A stretch of 64,000 nt of DNA, from contig JADJYX010000001.1 of NCBI GenBank assembly GCA_016719535.1, positions 744,001 through 808,000 on the forward strand, given 5' to 3'. The notes below the pieces were generated by a model. It was not told the DNA's origin, did no database searches, and worked only from the letters and a program-made list of their open reading frames with translations. Position numbers and translations under genes: made by a program. This DNA is from Rubrivivax sp. (GTDB lineage Bacteria; Pseudomonadota; Gammaproteobacteria; Burkholderiales; Burkholderiaceae_C). The stretch's first letter is position 1. The number at the start of each line of letters is the position of its first letter. Of this stretch, positions 43,254 to 52,214 are shown one piece after another.

Positions 43254-44800
43254 GCTCGAGCAAGGTACTGGCAACAACAACAGGCAACGACGTCAAGCCC
43301 ATCGGCAAGGCCATGGCCAAGCCCGGCGCCAAACCCACCCTCAAGACGGTGGGCAAGTCCGCCAGCCACAAGGGCGCGTCGCCGGGTGCATCGGACCTGC
43401 TCGTGCACGCGCTCGACTCCCTGTCGGCGCGCGACGCCACCACGCTGATCGACGTCGCCGCCGACATCGCGCTGGTGCTCGACGGCGGCGGCGTCGTCCG
43501 TGAGGTGCGGCTGTCCGCAGAGGGTCCGTCGCGCGAAGCCTGTGCCGGCTGGGTCGGCAAGCCCTGGGTCGACATCGTCACGCGCGAAAGCCGCGACAAG
43601 GTGGCCGCGCTGCTGGACGAGGCGCGCCAGGGCGGCGCCGCGCGCTGGCGCCACGTCAACCATCCGCTGCAACAGGGCGATGACCTGGCGGTGATGTATG
43701 CCGTGGCGCGCCTGGGCGATGGCGGGCCGCTGGTGGCCATCGGCCGCGACATGCGCAGCCTGGCCGGTCTGCAGCAGCGCCTGGTCGATGCCCAGCACGC
43801 GCTCGAGCGCGACTACTGGCGGCTGCGCAGCGTGGAGACGCGCTTCCGGCTGCTGTTCGACATGGCGGGCGACCCCATCGTCGTCATCGATGCCGCCAGC
43901 GCCCGCATCGTCGAGGCCAACCCGGCGGCGCTGGAGTTCTATGCCGTGCCCGAGCGTCGCCTGCTCGGCCAGATCTTCCCCTTCGGCCTGCCCGACAAGG
44001 CACACCGCGAACTGCAGTCGCTGATGGCGCGCGTGCAGGCCAGTGGCCGCGGCGACGAGCTCAGGCTGCGCGGCGGGCCCGGCAAGGGTGACCTGACTGC
44101 CGACGTGCGGCTGCTGCGCCACGACGACGAGCAATTGCTGCTGGTGCGCCTGCGCCGGCAGGATGGCGGCCGCGGCAGCGGCGATGCCGGTCGTGCGCAG
44201 ATGCTGGCGCAGGCGGTCGAACGCCTGCCCGACGGCCTGGTGCTGACCGACGCCGATGGCCGCGTGCTGTCGGCCAACCCGGCCTTCGTCAACCTGCTGC
44301 AACTGGTGTCGGACGAGCCGATGCGCGGCGAGTCGCTCGCGCGCTGGCTGGGTCGGCCGGGGGTGGATCTCAACGTCATGCTGGCCACGCTGCGCCAGCA
44401 GGGCTCGGTGCGGCTGTTTGCCACCGCGCTGCGCGGCGAGCAGGGGGCCGAGGTCGAGGTCGAGATCTCCGGGGTGTCGATGCCCGAGCTCGACCCCCCG
44501 ACGCTGGCCTTCGTCGTGCGCCATGTCGGGCGCCGCCTGAGCGTGGCCAGCCACACCGTGAAGACCGCGCCGCGCTCGGTCGAGCAGCTGGCGCAGCTGG
44601 TCGGCCGCATGCCGCTGAAGGACCTGGTGCGCGAATCGACCGACCTCATCGAGCGCCTGTGCATCGAAGCGGCGCTGCAGCTGACGCAGAACAACCGCGC
44701 CTCGGCCGCCGAGATGCTCGGCCTGTCGCGCCAGAGCCTGTATGTCAAGCTGCGACGCTTCGGCATGATCGACAGCGGCGGCAGCGTCGAGGACGATTGA
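43250..44800 (+). CDS. ppsR: PpsR/CrtJ photosynthesis gene repressor
   Basis: This 516-residue regulator has a basic, Ala/Gly/Pro/Lys-rich N-terminal extension (1-45), three PAS-like regions (about 60-170, 195-310 and 325-430) and a C-terminal Fis-type HTH (about 465-505) with AAEMLGLSRQSLYVKLRRFG. Cys471 in the first HTH helix matches the redox cysteine of CrtJ/PpsR; the only other Cys is Cys98. It likely recognises the TGT-N12-ACA sites in this window. It starts at GTG 43250, overlapping the aerR stop. In Rubrivivax, PpsR is reported to act as repressor and activator. Confidence 0.93.
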   Translation: MSSSKVLATTTGNDVKPIGKAMAKPGAKPTLKTVGKSASHKGASPGASDLLVHALDSLSARDATTLIDVAADIALVLDGGGVVREVRLSAEGPSREACAGWVGKPWVDIVTRESRDKVAALLDEARQGGAARWRHVNHPLQQGDDLAVMYAVARLGDGGPLVAIGRDMRSLAGLQQRLVDAQHALERDYWRLRSVETRFRLLFDMAGDPIVVIDAASARIVEANPAALEFYAVPERRLLGQIFPFGLPDKAHRELQSLMARVQASGRGDELRLRGGPGKGDLTADVRLLRHDDEQLLLVRLRRQDGGRGSGDAGRAQMLAQAVERLPDGLVLTDADGRVLSANPAFVNLLQLVSDEPMRGESLARWLGRPGVDLNVMLATLRQQGSVRLFATALRGEQGAEVEVEISGVSMPELDPPTLAFVVRHVGRRLSVASHTVKTAPRSVEQLAQLVGRMPLKDLVRESTDLIERLCIEAALQLTQNNRASAAEMLGLSRQSLYVKLRRFGMIDSGGSVEDD

Positions 44801-44809
44801 AGCATCTGG

Positions 44810-44827
44810 TGTAAATCTTGGTTGACA
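44810..44827 (+). promoter_or_regulatory. PpsR operator upstream of bchG
   Basis: TGTAAATCTTGGTTGACA is a perfect TGT-N12-ACA match starting 10 bp after the ppsR stop. Its TTGACA (44822-44827) could be a -35 box; AAGAAT 17 bp later (44845-44850) is a possible -10. Confidence 0.75.
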
Positions 44828-44840
44828 CCAAGCGGTGTCA
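44823..44840 (+). repeat. Perfect dyad TGACACC-AAGC-GGTGTCA overlapping the bchG operator
   Basis: Seven-base perfect arms surround a 4-base centre. The left arm is the right half of the PpsR operator, and the right arm provides a TGT. This may extend PpsR binding downstream, or form a small hairpin. Confidence 0.5.
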
Positions 44841-44855
44841 GCCGAAGAATGGGGC

Positions 44856-45794
44856 ATGGCCAGCCCCCTGTCTATCCTGACTCCGGCGACTCCGGCGACC
44901 CCGGCCGGCCCGGCGCGACCGTCGCTGGTGACGGTGGCCGAGCTGTTCAAGCCCATCACCTGGTTCCCGCCGATGTGGGCCTTCGGCTGCGGTGTCGTGG
45001 CCTCGGGCCAGCCGCTGCAGGGGCGCTGGTGGATCGTGCTCGTCGGCCTGCTGCTCGCCGGCCCGCTGGTGTGCGCCACCAGCCAGGCGGTGAACGACTG
45101 GTTCGACCGCCATGTCGATGCCATCAACGAGCCGCACCGCCCCATCCCGTCGGGGCGCATGCCCGGGCGCTGGGGCCTGTCCATCGCCATCGCCTGGACG
45201 CTGCTGTCGCTGCTGGTGGCGCTGGTGCTCGGCTCCTGGGGCTTCGGCGCGGCGGCCATCGGGCTGGCGCTGGCCTGGGCCTACAGCGCGCCGCCGCTGC
45301 GCCTGAAGCGCAACGGCTGGTGGGGCAACGCCGCCTGTTCGCTGTCGTACGAAGGCCTGGCCTGGTGCACCGGCGCCGCGGTGATGGCCGCGGGTGCCAT
45401 GCCGCATCCGCGCTCGATGCTGCTGGCGCTGCTGTACAGCGTCGGCGCGCACGGCATCATGACGCTCAACGACTTCAAGGCCATCGAGGGCGACCGCCGC
45501 ATGGGCATCGGCTCGCTGCCGGTGCGCCTGGGCGTGGGCGGTGCGGCACGCGTGGCCTGCGGCGTCATGCTGCTGCCGCAGCTGGTCGTCGTCGGCCTGC
45601 TGGGGTTGTGGGGCGCGCCGCTGCAGGCCGCCGCCGTCGCCGGCCTGGTGGTGACGCAGGCGCTGATGATGCGACGCTTCCTGGCCGACCCGCGCGCGCA
45701 GGCGCTGTGGTACAGCGGCTTCGGCGTGCCGGTCTTCGTGACCGGCATGATGGTCAGTGCCTTCGCGCTGCGCTTCGGCGCCGGGGGCGCGTGA
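44856..45794 (+). CDS. bchG: Bacteriochlorophyll synthase BchG
   Basis: This 312-residue UbiA-family prenyltransferase has the Asp-rich motif NDWFDRHVDAINEPHRPIP near residue 82 and about nine spans. It attaches the C20 tail to bacteriochlorophyllide. ATG 44856 is preferred; a GTG at 44835 lies within the dyad next to the operator. With the promoter proposed here, the mRNA would begin close to this ATG. bch2 follows with a 1-bp overlap (TGATG). Confidence 0.93.
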   Translation: MASPLSILTPATPATPAGPARPSLVTVAELFKPITWFPPMWAFGCGVVASGQPLQGRWWIVLVGLLLAGPLVCATSQAVNDWFDRHVDAINEPHRPIPSGRMPGRWGLSIAIAWTLLSLLVALVLGSWGFGAAAIGLALAWAYSAPPLRLKRNGWWGNAACSLSYEGLAWCTGAAVMAAGAMPHPRSMLLALLYSVGAHGIMTLNDFKAIEGDRRMGIGSLPVRLGVGGAARVACGVMLLPQLVVVGLLGLWGAPLQAAAVAGLVVTQALMMRRFLADPRAQALWYSGFGVPVFVTGMMVSAFALRFGAGGA

Positions 45795-47140
45795 TGAGCG
45801 TCGTCACGGGCCGGGTGAGCACGCTCGGCTGGGGCTCGGTGGCGCGCCTGGGGCTGGTGCAGGCCGCGCTGGGCGCGGTGGTGGTGCTGACCACGTCGAC
45901 GCTCAACCGCGTGATGGTGGTCGAACTGGCGCTGCCGGCGCTGGTGCCGGGGCTGCTGGTGGCCTTGCACTACCTGGTGCAGCTGACGCGCCCTCGCATG
46001 GGCCACGGCAGCGACCAGGGTGGGCGCCGCACGCCGTGGATCGTCGGCGGCATGGCCACGCTGGCCGTCGGTGGCGTGCTCGCCGCCGCGGCCACGGTGT
46101 GGATGGGCACGGCGCGGGCGCCGGGCCTGGCGCTGGCTGCGCTGGCCTACCTGCTGATCGGCCTGGGCGTCAGCGCCGGCGGCACCTCGCTGCTGGTGCT
46201 GCTGGCCAAGCGCGTGACGCCCGAGCGCCGCGCCGGCGCCGCCACGCTGGTGTGGCTGATGATGATCGCCGGCTTTGCCATCACCGCCGGCGTCAGCGGC
46301 AAGCTGCTCGATCCCTATTCGCCCGCGCGGCTGCTGATGGTCACCGGCTCCGTGGCCGTGCTGGCCTTTGTCGTCACGCTGCTGGCGCTGTGGGGCCTGG
46401 AGGGCCGCGGCCCCGACCTGGCCACCGAGCCCGACGCCACGCGGCAGGAATTCCGCGCCGCCTTGCGTGCCGTCTGGGCCGATGCGCGCGCGCGCCGCTT
46501 CTCGGTCTTCGTCTTTCTGTCGATGCTGGCCTACAGCGCGCAGGACCTGATCCTCGAGCCTTTCGCCGGCGCGGTGATGGGCTACACCCCGGGGCAGTCC
46601 ACCAGCCTGTCGGGCCTGCAGCATGGCGGCGTGCTGCTCGGCATGCTGATGGCGGCCAGTGCGGGCCGGCAGTGGCGCGGCATCCGCTTCGGCAGCCTGA
46701 AGGCCTGGATGGTCGTCGGCTGCGTGATGTCGGCGCTGGCGATGGCAGCGCTGGCGGCCTCGGGCCTGGTCGGTCCGACATGGCCGTTCAGGCAGACGGT
46801 CTTCGTGCTGGGCGTGGCCAATGGCGCCTTCTCGATCGCCGCCATCGCGTCGATGATGCAGCTGGCCACCGACGGCCCGGCGCGCCGCGAGGGCGTGCGC
46901 ATGGGGCTGTGGGGCGCGGCGCAGGGCATCGCCTTCGGCCTGGGCGGTGTCATCGGCACCGGCGCCTGCGACCTGGCGCGCTGGCTGTTTGCCTCGCCCG
47001 GCGCCGCCTATGCCAGCGTGTTCGCCTTCGAGGCGCTGATGTTCCTGCTGGCCGCGCGCATCGCCGGTGCCCGCCTGCCGGTCCCCGAGGTCAAGCCCGC
47101 GACGGCCCTGCCGCAACCGGGTGTGGAGGGTGCACGATGA
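45794..47140 (+). CDS. bch2: Bch2 (PucC/LhaA-family transporter between bchG and bchP)
   Basis: This 448-residue membrane protein has about 12 spans and belongs to the PucC/LhaA family, with the shared STLNRVMVVELALP motif near residue 35. Genes of this type between bchG and bchP are called bch2 or orf428; they are thought to deliver pigment to antenna proteins. The assignment rests on family and position. It overlaps bchP by 4 bp (ATGA). Confidence 0.88.
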   Translation: MSVVTGRVSTLGWGSVARLGLVQAALGAVVVLTTSTLNRVMVVELALPALVPGLLVALHYLVQLTRPRMGHGSDQGGRRTPWIVGGMATLAVGGVLAAAATVWMGTARAPGLALAALAYLLIGLGVSAGGTSLLVLLAKRVTPERRAGAATLVWLMMIAGFAITAGVSGKLLDPYSPARLLMVTGSVAVLAFVVTLLALWGLEGRGPDLATEPDATRQEFRAALRAVWADARARRFSVFVFLSMLAYSAQDLILEPFAGAVMGYTPGQSTSLSGLQHGGVLLGMLMAASAGRQWRGIRFGSLKAWMVVGCVMSALAMAALAASGLVGPTWPFRQTVFVLGVANGAFSIAAIASMMQLATDGPARREGVRMGLWGAAQGIAFGLGGVIGTGACDLARWLFASPGAAYASVFAFEALMFLLAARIAGARLPVPEVKPATALPQPGVEGAR

Positions 47141-48333
47141 AGGATTTCGACGTTGTCGTGGTCGGCGGCGGCCCGGCCGGCGCCACCGCCGCGCACGAGG
47201 CCGCACAACGCGGCCTGTCGGTGTTGCTGCTCGACCGCGCCGGGCGCACCAAGCCTTGCGGCGGTGCCATTCCGCCGCGGCTGATGCGCGACTTCGGCAT
47301 CCCCGAATCGCTGCTCGTCGCGCGTGCCACCTGCGCGCGCATGATCTCGCCCGCCGACGAGCGCGTCGACATCCCGATCGAAGGTGGTTATGTCGGCCTC
47401 GTCGACCGCGATACCTTCGACGAATGGCTGCGCGAGCGCGCCGCCGCCGCCGGCGCGGTGCGCGAACGCGGCCGCTTCGAACGCCTGGAGCGCGACGGTG
47501 ACGGCCGCCGCGTGGTGGTCTACGGCGTGCGCGGCCCGCGTGGCCTGGCCGACGAGACGCTGCAGCGCGTGCGCGCGCGCTGCGTCATCGGTGCCGACGG
47601 TGCCAACTCCGAGGTGGCGCGCCAGGTCGTGCCCGGTGCCGACCGCGGAAAGTTCGTCTTCGCTTACCACGAGATCCTGCAGTCGCCGCCGCAGCCCACG
47701 CGCGACTTCGAGCCCTCGCGCTGCGACGTCTACTACCGCGGCACGCTGTCGCCCGATTTCTACGGCTGGGTCTTCCCGCATGGGGCGACGATGAGCGTGG
47801 GCACCGGCAGCGCCGACAAGGGCTTCTCGCTGCGCGCCGCGGTCGGCCGCCTGCGCGACGCCGCCGGCCTGGCCGATGCGCCCACGCTGCGCCGCGAAGG
47901 GGCGCCGATCCCGCTCGAGCCGCTGCCGCGCTGGGACGACGGCCACGACGTGGTGCTGGCCGGTGATGCCGCCGGCGTGGTGGCACCGGCCTCGGGCGAG
48001 GGCATCTACTACGCCATGCTCGGTGGCCGGCTGGCGGCCGAGGCCGCCATCGCCTTCGTCGCCAGCGGCAAGCCGGCCGACCTGAAGCGGGCGCGCCAGC
48101 GCTTCCTGCGCGAGCATGGCCGCGTCTTCTGGGTGCTCGGCCTGATGCAGTATTTCTGGTACCGCAACGACAAGCGGCGCGAGCGCTTCGTCAGCATCTG
48201 CAAGGACAAGGACGTGCAGCAGCTGACCTTCGACGCCTACATGAACAAGCGCCTGGTGCGCAAGAAGCCGATGGCCCACGTGCGCATCTTCTTCAAGGAC
48301 ATGGCGCACCTGCTGGGCCTGGCGCGCGTCTGA
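47137..48333 (+). CDS. bchP: Geranylgeranyl reductase BchP
   Basis: This 398-residue FAD enzyme has the dinucleotide motif VVVGGGPAGATAAHEA at the N-terminus, a KPCGGAIPPR segment and the FAD-binding DVVLAGDAAGVV near residue 270. It reduces geranylgeranyl to phytyl, giving the final bacteriochlorophyll a tail. The C-terminus is basic (KRLVRKKPMAHVRIFFKDM). It is followed closely by a small membrane ORF. Confidence 0.94.
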   Translation: MKDFDVVVVGGGPAGATAAHEAAQRGLSVLLLDRAGRTKPCGGAIPPRLMRDFGIPESLLVARATCARMISPADERVDIPIEGGYVGLVDRDTFDEWLRERAAAAGAVRERGRFERLERDGDGRRVVVYGVRGPRGLADETLQRVRARCVIGADGANSEVARQVVPGADRGKFVFAYHEILQSPPQPTRDFEPSRCDVYYRGTLSPDFYGWVFPHGATMSVGTGSADKGFSLRAAVGRLRDAAGLADAPTLRREGAPIPLEPLPRWDDGHDVVLAGDAAGVVAPASGEGIYYAMLGGRLAAEAAIAFVASGKPADLKRARQRFLREHGRVFWVLGLMQYFWYRNDKRRERFVSICKDKDVQQLTFDAYMNKRLVRKKPMAHVRIFFKDMAHLLGLARV

Positions 48334-48344
48334 GCCTCCAGGCG

Positions 48345-48635
48345 ATGGATCTGTCCGGCCCCTGGCCGCTGTGGTGGCTCGACCTCGCGCTCGCCGTGAT
48401 GGCGGCCGAGGCGCTGTGGCTCAGCTGGCGCGGCCGACGCCACGCGCCGGCACGACTGGCGCCGCGCGACTGGCTGTGGTGCCTGCTGTCCGGGCTGGCG
48501 TTGCTGCTGGCGATGCGCGCCGCGCTGGCCGGTGCGGCGCTGCCGGTCGTCGGCGCCTGCCTGGCCGCCGGCGGCCTGTGCCACCTGATGGACCTGCGCG
48601 GACGGCTGGCGAGGGCCGACCTCACTCGTTCGTGA
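48345..48635 (+). CDS. Small membrane protein after bchP
   Basis: This 96-residue protein has three predicted spans (about residues 7-27, 42-62 and 64-83), separated by a basic loop (WRGRRHAPARLAPRD). It starts 11 bp after bchP on the same strand and so probably belongs to the bchG-bch2-bchP transcript. Its 3' end overlaps the convergent binding-protein gene by 14 bp. I do not recognise a family; a link to photosynthetic membranes is positional only. Confidence 0.6.
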   Translation: MDLSGPWPLWWLDLALAVMAAEALWLSWRGRRHAPARLAPRDWLWCLLSGLALLLAMRAALAGAALPVVGACLAAGGLCHLMDLRGRLARADLTRS

Positions 48636-49581
48636 TCTTGCGGTCGCGCACCACCTTGCCCCAGGTCGCGGATTCGCGGGCGATATAGCGGGCCAGTTCG
48701 TCGCGCGTGCCGGGGGCGGGCAGCAGGCCGGCGCGGGTGAGTTCGTCCGCCACCTCGGGCGCCTTCAGCGCCTTCACCAGTTCCTGGTTCCACTTGTCGA
48801 GGATGGGCGCCGGCGTCTTGCCGGGCGCGACGAAGGCATACCAGTTGGTGGCCGTGAAGCCCGGCAGCAGCTCGGCCACCGTCGGCAGGTCGGGCAGGAA
48901 GGGCGCGCGTGCGAGGCCGGTGGTGGCCAGCGGCAGCAGCTTGCCGGCCGCGATGTGCGGCTGCGAGGTCGACATGGTGGCGAAATACATCGACAGCCGG
49001 CCGGCCAGCAGCTCGGTCACCGCCGGCGCGCCGCCCTTGTAGGGGATGTGCACGATGTCGATGCCGGCCATGTCGGCAAACAGCTCGCCCGCCAGGTGCG
49101 ACGCCGAGCCGGCCCCGGTGGAGCCGTAGTTCAGCTTGCCGGGCTCGCGCTTGGCCAGTGCGATCAGCTCGGCCAGCGTCTTCACGCCCAGGCTGGGCGG
49201 CACCACCAGCACATTGGGGAAGTTCATGCCCATGGTCAGCGGCGCCAGGTCCTTGACGGGGTCGTAGGCGAGCCTGGTCATGTGCGGCGCGATGGCCAGC
49301 GGGCCGACCGAGCCGAGCAGGATCACCGAGCCGTCGGACGCGGCCTGCGCCACCTGCTGGTGCGCGATATTGCCGCCGGCACCGGCCTTGTTGTCGATCA
49401 CCACCGTGGCGCCCAGGTTGTCGGCCAGGCGCTTGGCGACCACGCGCGCCGCGTGGTCGGCGGCGCCGCCGGCGGCGAAGCCGACGACGATGGTGATCTT
49501 CTTCGGCAGGTCCTGCGCGCGGGCGGCCAGCGGCATGAACAGGGACGCGGCGCTGGCGGCGATCAGGTGGCGACGTTGCAT
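48622..49581 (-). CDS. Bug/TctC-family periplasmic solute-binding protein
   Basis: This 319-residue exported protein has a signal peptide ending PLAARAQ and the Bug signature ITIVVGFAAGGAADHAARVVA followed later by LNYGSTGAGSASHLAGELF. Members of this large Burkholderiales family bind carboxylates and other small acids. It follows tcuB by 31 bp, so a tri- or dicarboxylate such as citrate or tricarballylate is a sensible ligand. No TctA or TctB membrane partner is seen nearby. Confidence 0.85.
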   Translation of the reverse strand: MQRRHLIAASAASLFMPLAARAQDLPKKITIVVGFAAGGAADHAARVVAKRLADNLGATVVIDNKAGAGGNIAHQQVAQAASDGSVILLGSVGPLAIAPHMTRLAYDPVKDLAPLTMGMNFPNVLVVPPSLGVKTLAELIALAKREPGKLNYGSTGAGSASHLAGELFADMAGIDIVHIPYKGGAPAVTELLAGRLSMYFATMSTSQPHIAAGKLLPLATTGLARAPFLPDLPTVAELLPGFTATNWYAFVAPGKTPAPILDKWNQELVKALKAPEVADELTRAGLLPAPGTRDELARYIARESATWGKVVRDRKITNE

Positions 49582-49612
49582 CGGGAGTTCTCCGGGTGTG
49601 GCATGGGGTGGG

Positions 49613-50767
49613 TCAGTCGTCCTTCAGCGCCAGCGTGTTCGGTCGGCGCTTCTCGATCGACCATTTGAGCAGCGCCGCGGCGCGGTAGACGCCATGGGCA
49701 AACTTGCCGTAGGGCGAGGTGGCAAACAAGGCCATCACCGCGCCCAGGTGCACCGACAGCAGCAGCGCCAGCGCGCCGGTGTGGCGCAGCGCGGTCAGCA
49801 CCAGACCCGTCAACGCAGTGAGGAACAGCAGCGCGATGAAGCCGCGGTCCATCGTCGACTGCGCGGGGTCGCCCTGCAGCGGGTGGCGGCGGCGGTGGAG
49901 CCGCCACAGGCCCGCGGTGCCCAGGCTCAGCATGACGCCGCCGACGATGCCCAGCAGCTTCGGTGCCGCCGTGAAGTCGTAGGGTGCCACCCAGCCGAAG
50001 GCATAGTGGTAGACGGTGCCCACGCTGGTTGCCGCAAAGCACAGCAGGAAGCCGTAGAAGGTGAGGTGGTGGGCGCGGCGGCGCGCATTCGAGAAGGCGT
50101 CGTCCTCGTTGTTGCAGCCGTCGCCATGGCCGCCGCCCAGGTATTTCAGCCGCAGCACGTCGTGCGTGGCTTCGGCCAGCGCGGCGCCGCTGGCCGCACC
50201 GGGGGCCTGCGCGCGCCAGAAGTTGCGCACGCCGATGCCCAGTGCCAGCACCGCAAAGCCGAAGACCGGCAGGAACAGTGCCACCATCAGGTTGTGCGGG
50301 AAGACCCGGTAGAAGTCACCGGCCAGCGGCGCATGCCACAGCGTGCCCTGGCTCAGCACCGCCAGCACCAGGAACAGCGCCAGCGCGGCGGCCAGCGCCA
50401 GCGACAGCACGAGGCCGTTGCGCTGGTAGGCCGCGCCGAAGGCCGGCGGCCAGGCATAGCCGGCATAGGTGTCGCGGCGCACGCGCGCCATCGCCTGCGG
50501 CACGTTGACGGCAAATTCATGCGGCGGCGCATACTGGCAGGCGTGCAGGCAGGCGCCGCAGTTGTGGCACAGGTTGGCCAGGTAATGCGCATCGGCGGGC
50601 GGAAATTCCAGCCGCCGCGTCATCGCCGGAAAGACGGCGCAGAAGCCTTCGCAGTAGCGGCAGGCATTGCAGATCTGCAGCACGCGCGCGACCTCGGCCT
50701 CGGGCGTGCCCTGGCCCAGCGCGGTGGCTTCGTTCACCAGCGTGGTCAGCGACTCAGGCGGCGGCAC
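49613..50767 (-). CDS. tcuB: TcuB-like Fe-S membrane protein of tricarballylate/citrate utilisation
   Basis: This 384-residue protein has two cysteine motifs, CNACRYCEGFC and CHNCGACLHAC, for Fe-S clusters in the N-terminal 90 residues, followed by about six membrane spans. TcuB passes electrons from reduced TcuA to the quinone pool. Its start overlaps the tcuA stop by 14 bp, supporting the pair. The family is also annotated CitB-type citrate utilisation protein B. Confidence 0.87.
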   Translation of the reverse strand: MPPPESLTTLVNEATALGQGTPEAEVARVLQICNACRYCEGFCAVFPAMTRRLEFPPADAHYLANLCHNCGACLHACQYAPPHEFAVNVPQAMARVRRDTYAGYAWPPAFGAAYQRNGLVLSLALAAALALFLVLAVLSQGTLWHAPLAGDFYRVFPHNLMVALFLPVFGFAVLALGIGVRNFWRAQAPGAASGAALAEATHDVLRLKYLGGGHGDGCNNEDDAFSNARRRAHHLTFYGFLLCFAATSVGTVYHYAFGWVAPYDFTAAPKLLGIVGGVMLSLGTAGLWRLHRRRHPLQGDPAQSTMDRGFIALLFLTALTGLVLTALRHTGALALLLSVHLGAVMALFATSPYGKFAHGVYRAAALLKWSIEKRRPNTLALKDD

Positions 50768-52163
50768 GCGGCAGCTCCTGTTGCAGCGCGGCGGCCGCCG
50801 CCTGCGTGCCGGCGATGCGGCCGAAGGCGGTGCCGATGCTCATGCCCACGCCGGCGGTATAGCCCTTGCCCAGCACGTTGCCGGCCATCATCTCGCCGGC
50901 GACGAAGAGGTTGGGGCTGGCGCGGCCGCCGAAGTGCACGGCGGCCGTGTCGTCGGTCTTCAGCCCCAGGTAGGTGAAGGTGACGCCGGGCTTGACCGCA
51001 TAGGCGAAGAAGGGCGGCGTGTCGATCGGCCGCGCCCAATGCGTCTTGGCCGGTGCCAGGCCCTCGGTGCGGCAGTCGTCGAGCGCGGTGTGGTCGAAGG
51101 TGCCGACACGGCAGGCGGTGTTGTAGTCATTCAGGGTCTGCATGAAGCGGGTCTCGTCCAGGCCCAGGGCGCGCGCCAGCGCCGGCAGGGTATCGGCCCG
51201 GGTGCCCGGAAAGACCGGCGGCATGAAGCGGCCGACGGCCTTGGCGTCGATCACCGACCAGGCGATCTGCCCCGGCTGCTGCGCCACCAGCCGGCCCCAG
51301 ATGGCATAACGCTTGGGCCAGAAGTCCTCGCCCTCGTCGTAGAAACGCACGGCGTCGCGGTTGACGACGACACCCAGCGACACGCAGTCGATGCGCGTGC
51401 AGATGCCGCCGTCGTACAGCGGCGCGCGCGCGTCGATGGCCACCATGTGCGCCTGCGTCGGGTCGCCGATGGCATCGGCGCCGGTGGCGATCATCGCCTT
51501 CAGCAGCGTGCCGGTGTTGAAGCGTGTGCCGCGGATGAGAAAGTTGTCGGCCGGCCATTCGCCGCGGTCGTTCTGGCCCCAGGCCTCGCGCAGCCACTCG
51601 CGGTTGCTCTCGAAGCCGCCGGCCGCCAGCACGCAGGCACGCGCCTCGATGCGCTCGCCGCTTTCGAGGTGCGCGGCGGCGAAGCGGTCACCCTCCAGTT
51701 CGATGCGCGCCACCGGCGCGCGGTAGCGCACCTGCACGCCCAGGGCCTGCGCGCTGCGGTAATAGGCATTGACCAGCGCCTTGCCGCCGCCCATGAAGAA
51801 GGCATTGGTGCGCGCGGTGTGCAGCGCGCCCGACAGCGACGGCTGGAAGCGCACGCCATGCCTGACCATCCACGGCCGGCAACCCGACGAGGCGCGGATC
51901 ACCAGCCGCGCCAGCTTCTCGTCGGTGAGGCCGCCGGTGACCTTGAGCAGGTCCTGCCAGAACTCCTCTTCGGGGTAGGCCTCGACCAGCACGTCCTGCG
52001 GTGCGTCGTGCATGCAGCGCAGGTTGCGCACGTGCATCGAATTGCCGCCGCGCCACTGCGGCGGCGCGGCCTCCAGCAGCAGCACCGAGGCGCCCGCCTC
52101 GCGCGCCATCAGCGCCGCGCACAAGGCAGCGTTGCCGCCGCCGATCACCAGCACATCGATCAT
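50754..52163 (-). CDS. tcuA: TcuA-like FAD-dependent tricarballylate dehydrogenase
   Basis: This 469-residue flavoprotein has an N-terminal VLVIGGGNAALCAALMAREAG motif, cited here as GGGNAALCAA, and the fumarate-reductase/succinate-dehydrogenase fold (LAAGGFESN, NLFVAGEMMAGNVLGKGY). TcuA oxidises tricarballylate to cis-aconitate. I take ATG 52163; the frame is open upstream to 52421 without a good start. It heads tcuA-tcuB-tctC. The substrate is inferred from the family. Confidence 0.87.
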   Translation of the reverse strand: MIDVLVIGGGNAALCAALMAREAGASVLLLEAAPPQWRGGNSMHVRNLRCMHDAPQDVLVEAYPEEEFWQDLLKVTGGLTDEKLARLVIRASSGCRPWMVRHGVRFQPSLSGALHTARTNAFFMGGGKALVNAYYRSAQALGVQVRYRAPVARIELEGDRFAAAHLESGERIEARACVLAAGGFESNREWLREAWGQNDRGEWPADNFLIRGTRFNTGTLLKAMIATGADAIGDPTQAHMVAIDARAPLYDGGICTRIDCVSLGVVVNRDAVRFYDEGEDFWPKRYAIWGRLVAQQPGQIAWSVIDAKAVGRFMPPVFPGTRADTLPALARALGLDETRFMQTLNDYNTACRVGTFDHTALDDCRTEGLAPAKTHWARPIDTPPFFAYAVKPGVTFTYLGLKTDDTAAVHFGGRASPNLFVAGEMMAGNVLGKGYTAGVGMSIGTAFGRIAGTQAAAAALQQELPRAAA

Positions 52164-52214
52164 GCGGGCAACTGTAGGCGCGGACCGCCGTTGCGGGGTG
52201 GTCGGTGCGGGCAA

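Noticed and set aside
49280..50977. Long plus-strand frame over tctC and tcuB
   Set aside because: The Gln/Arg/His-rich translation has no motifs. The minus-strand genes carry clear Fe-S and Bug signatures.
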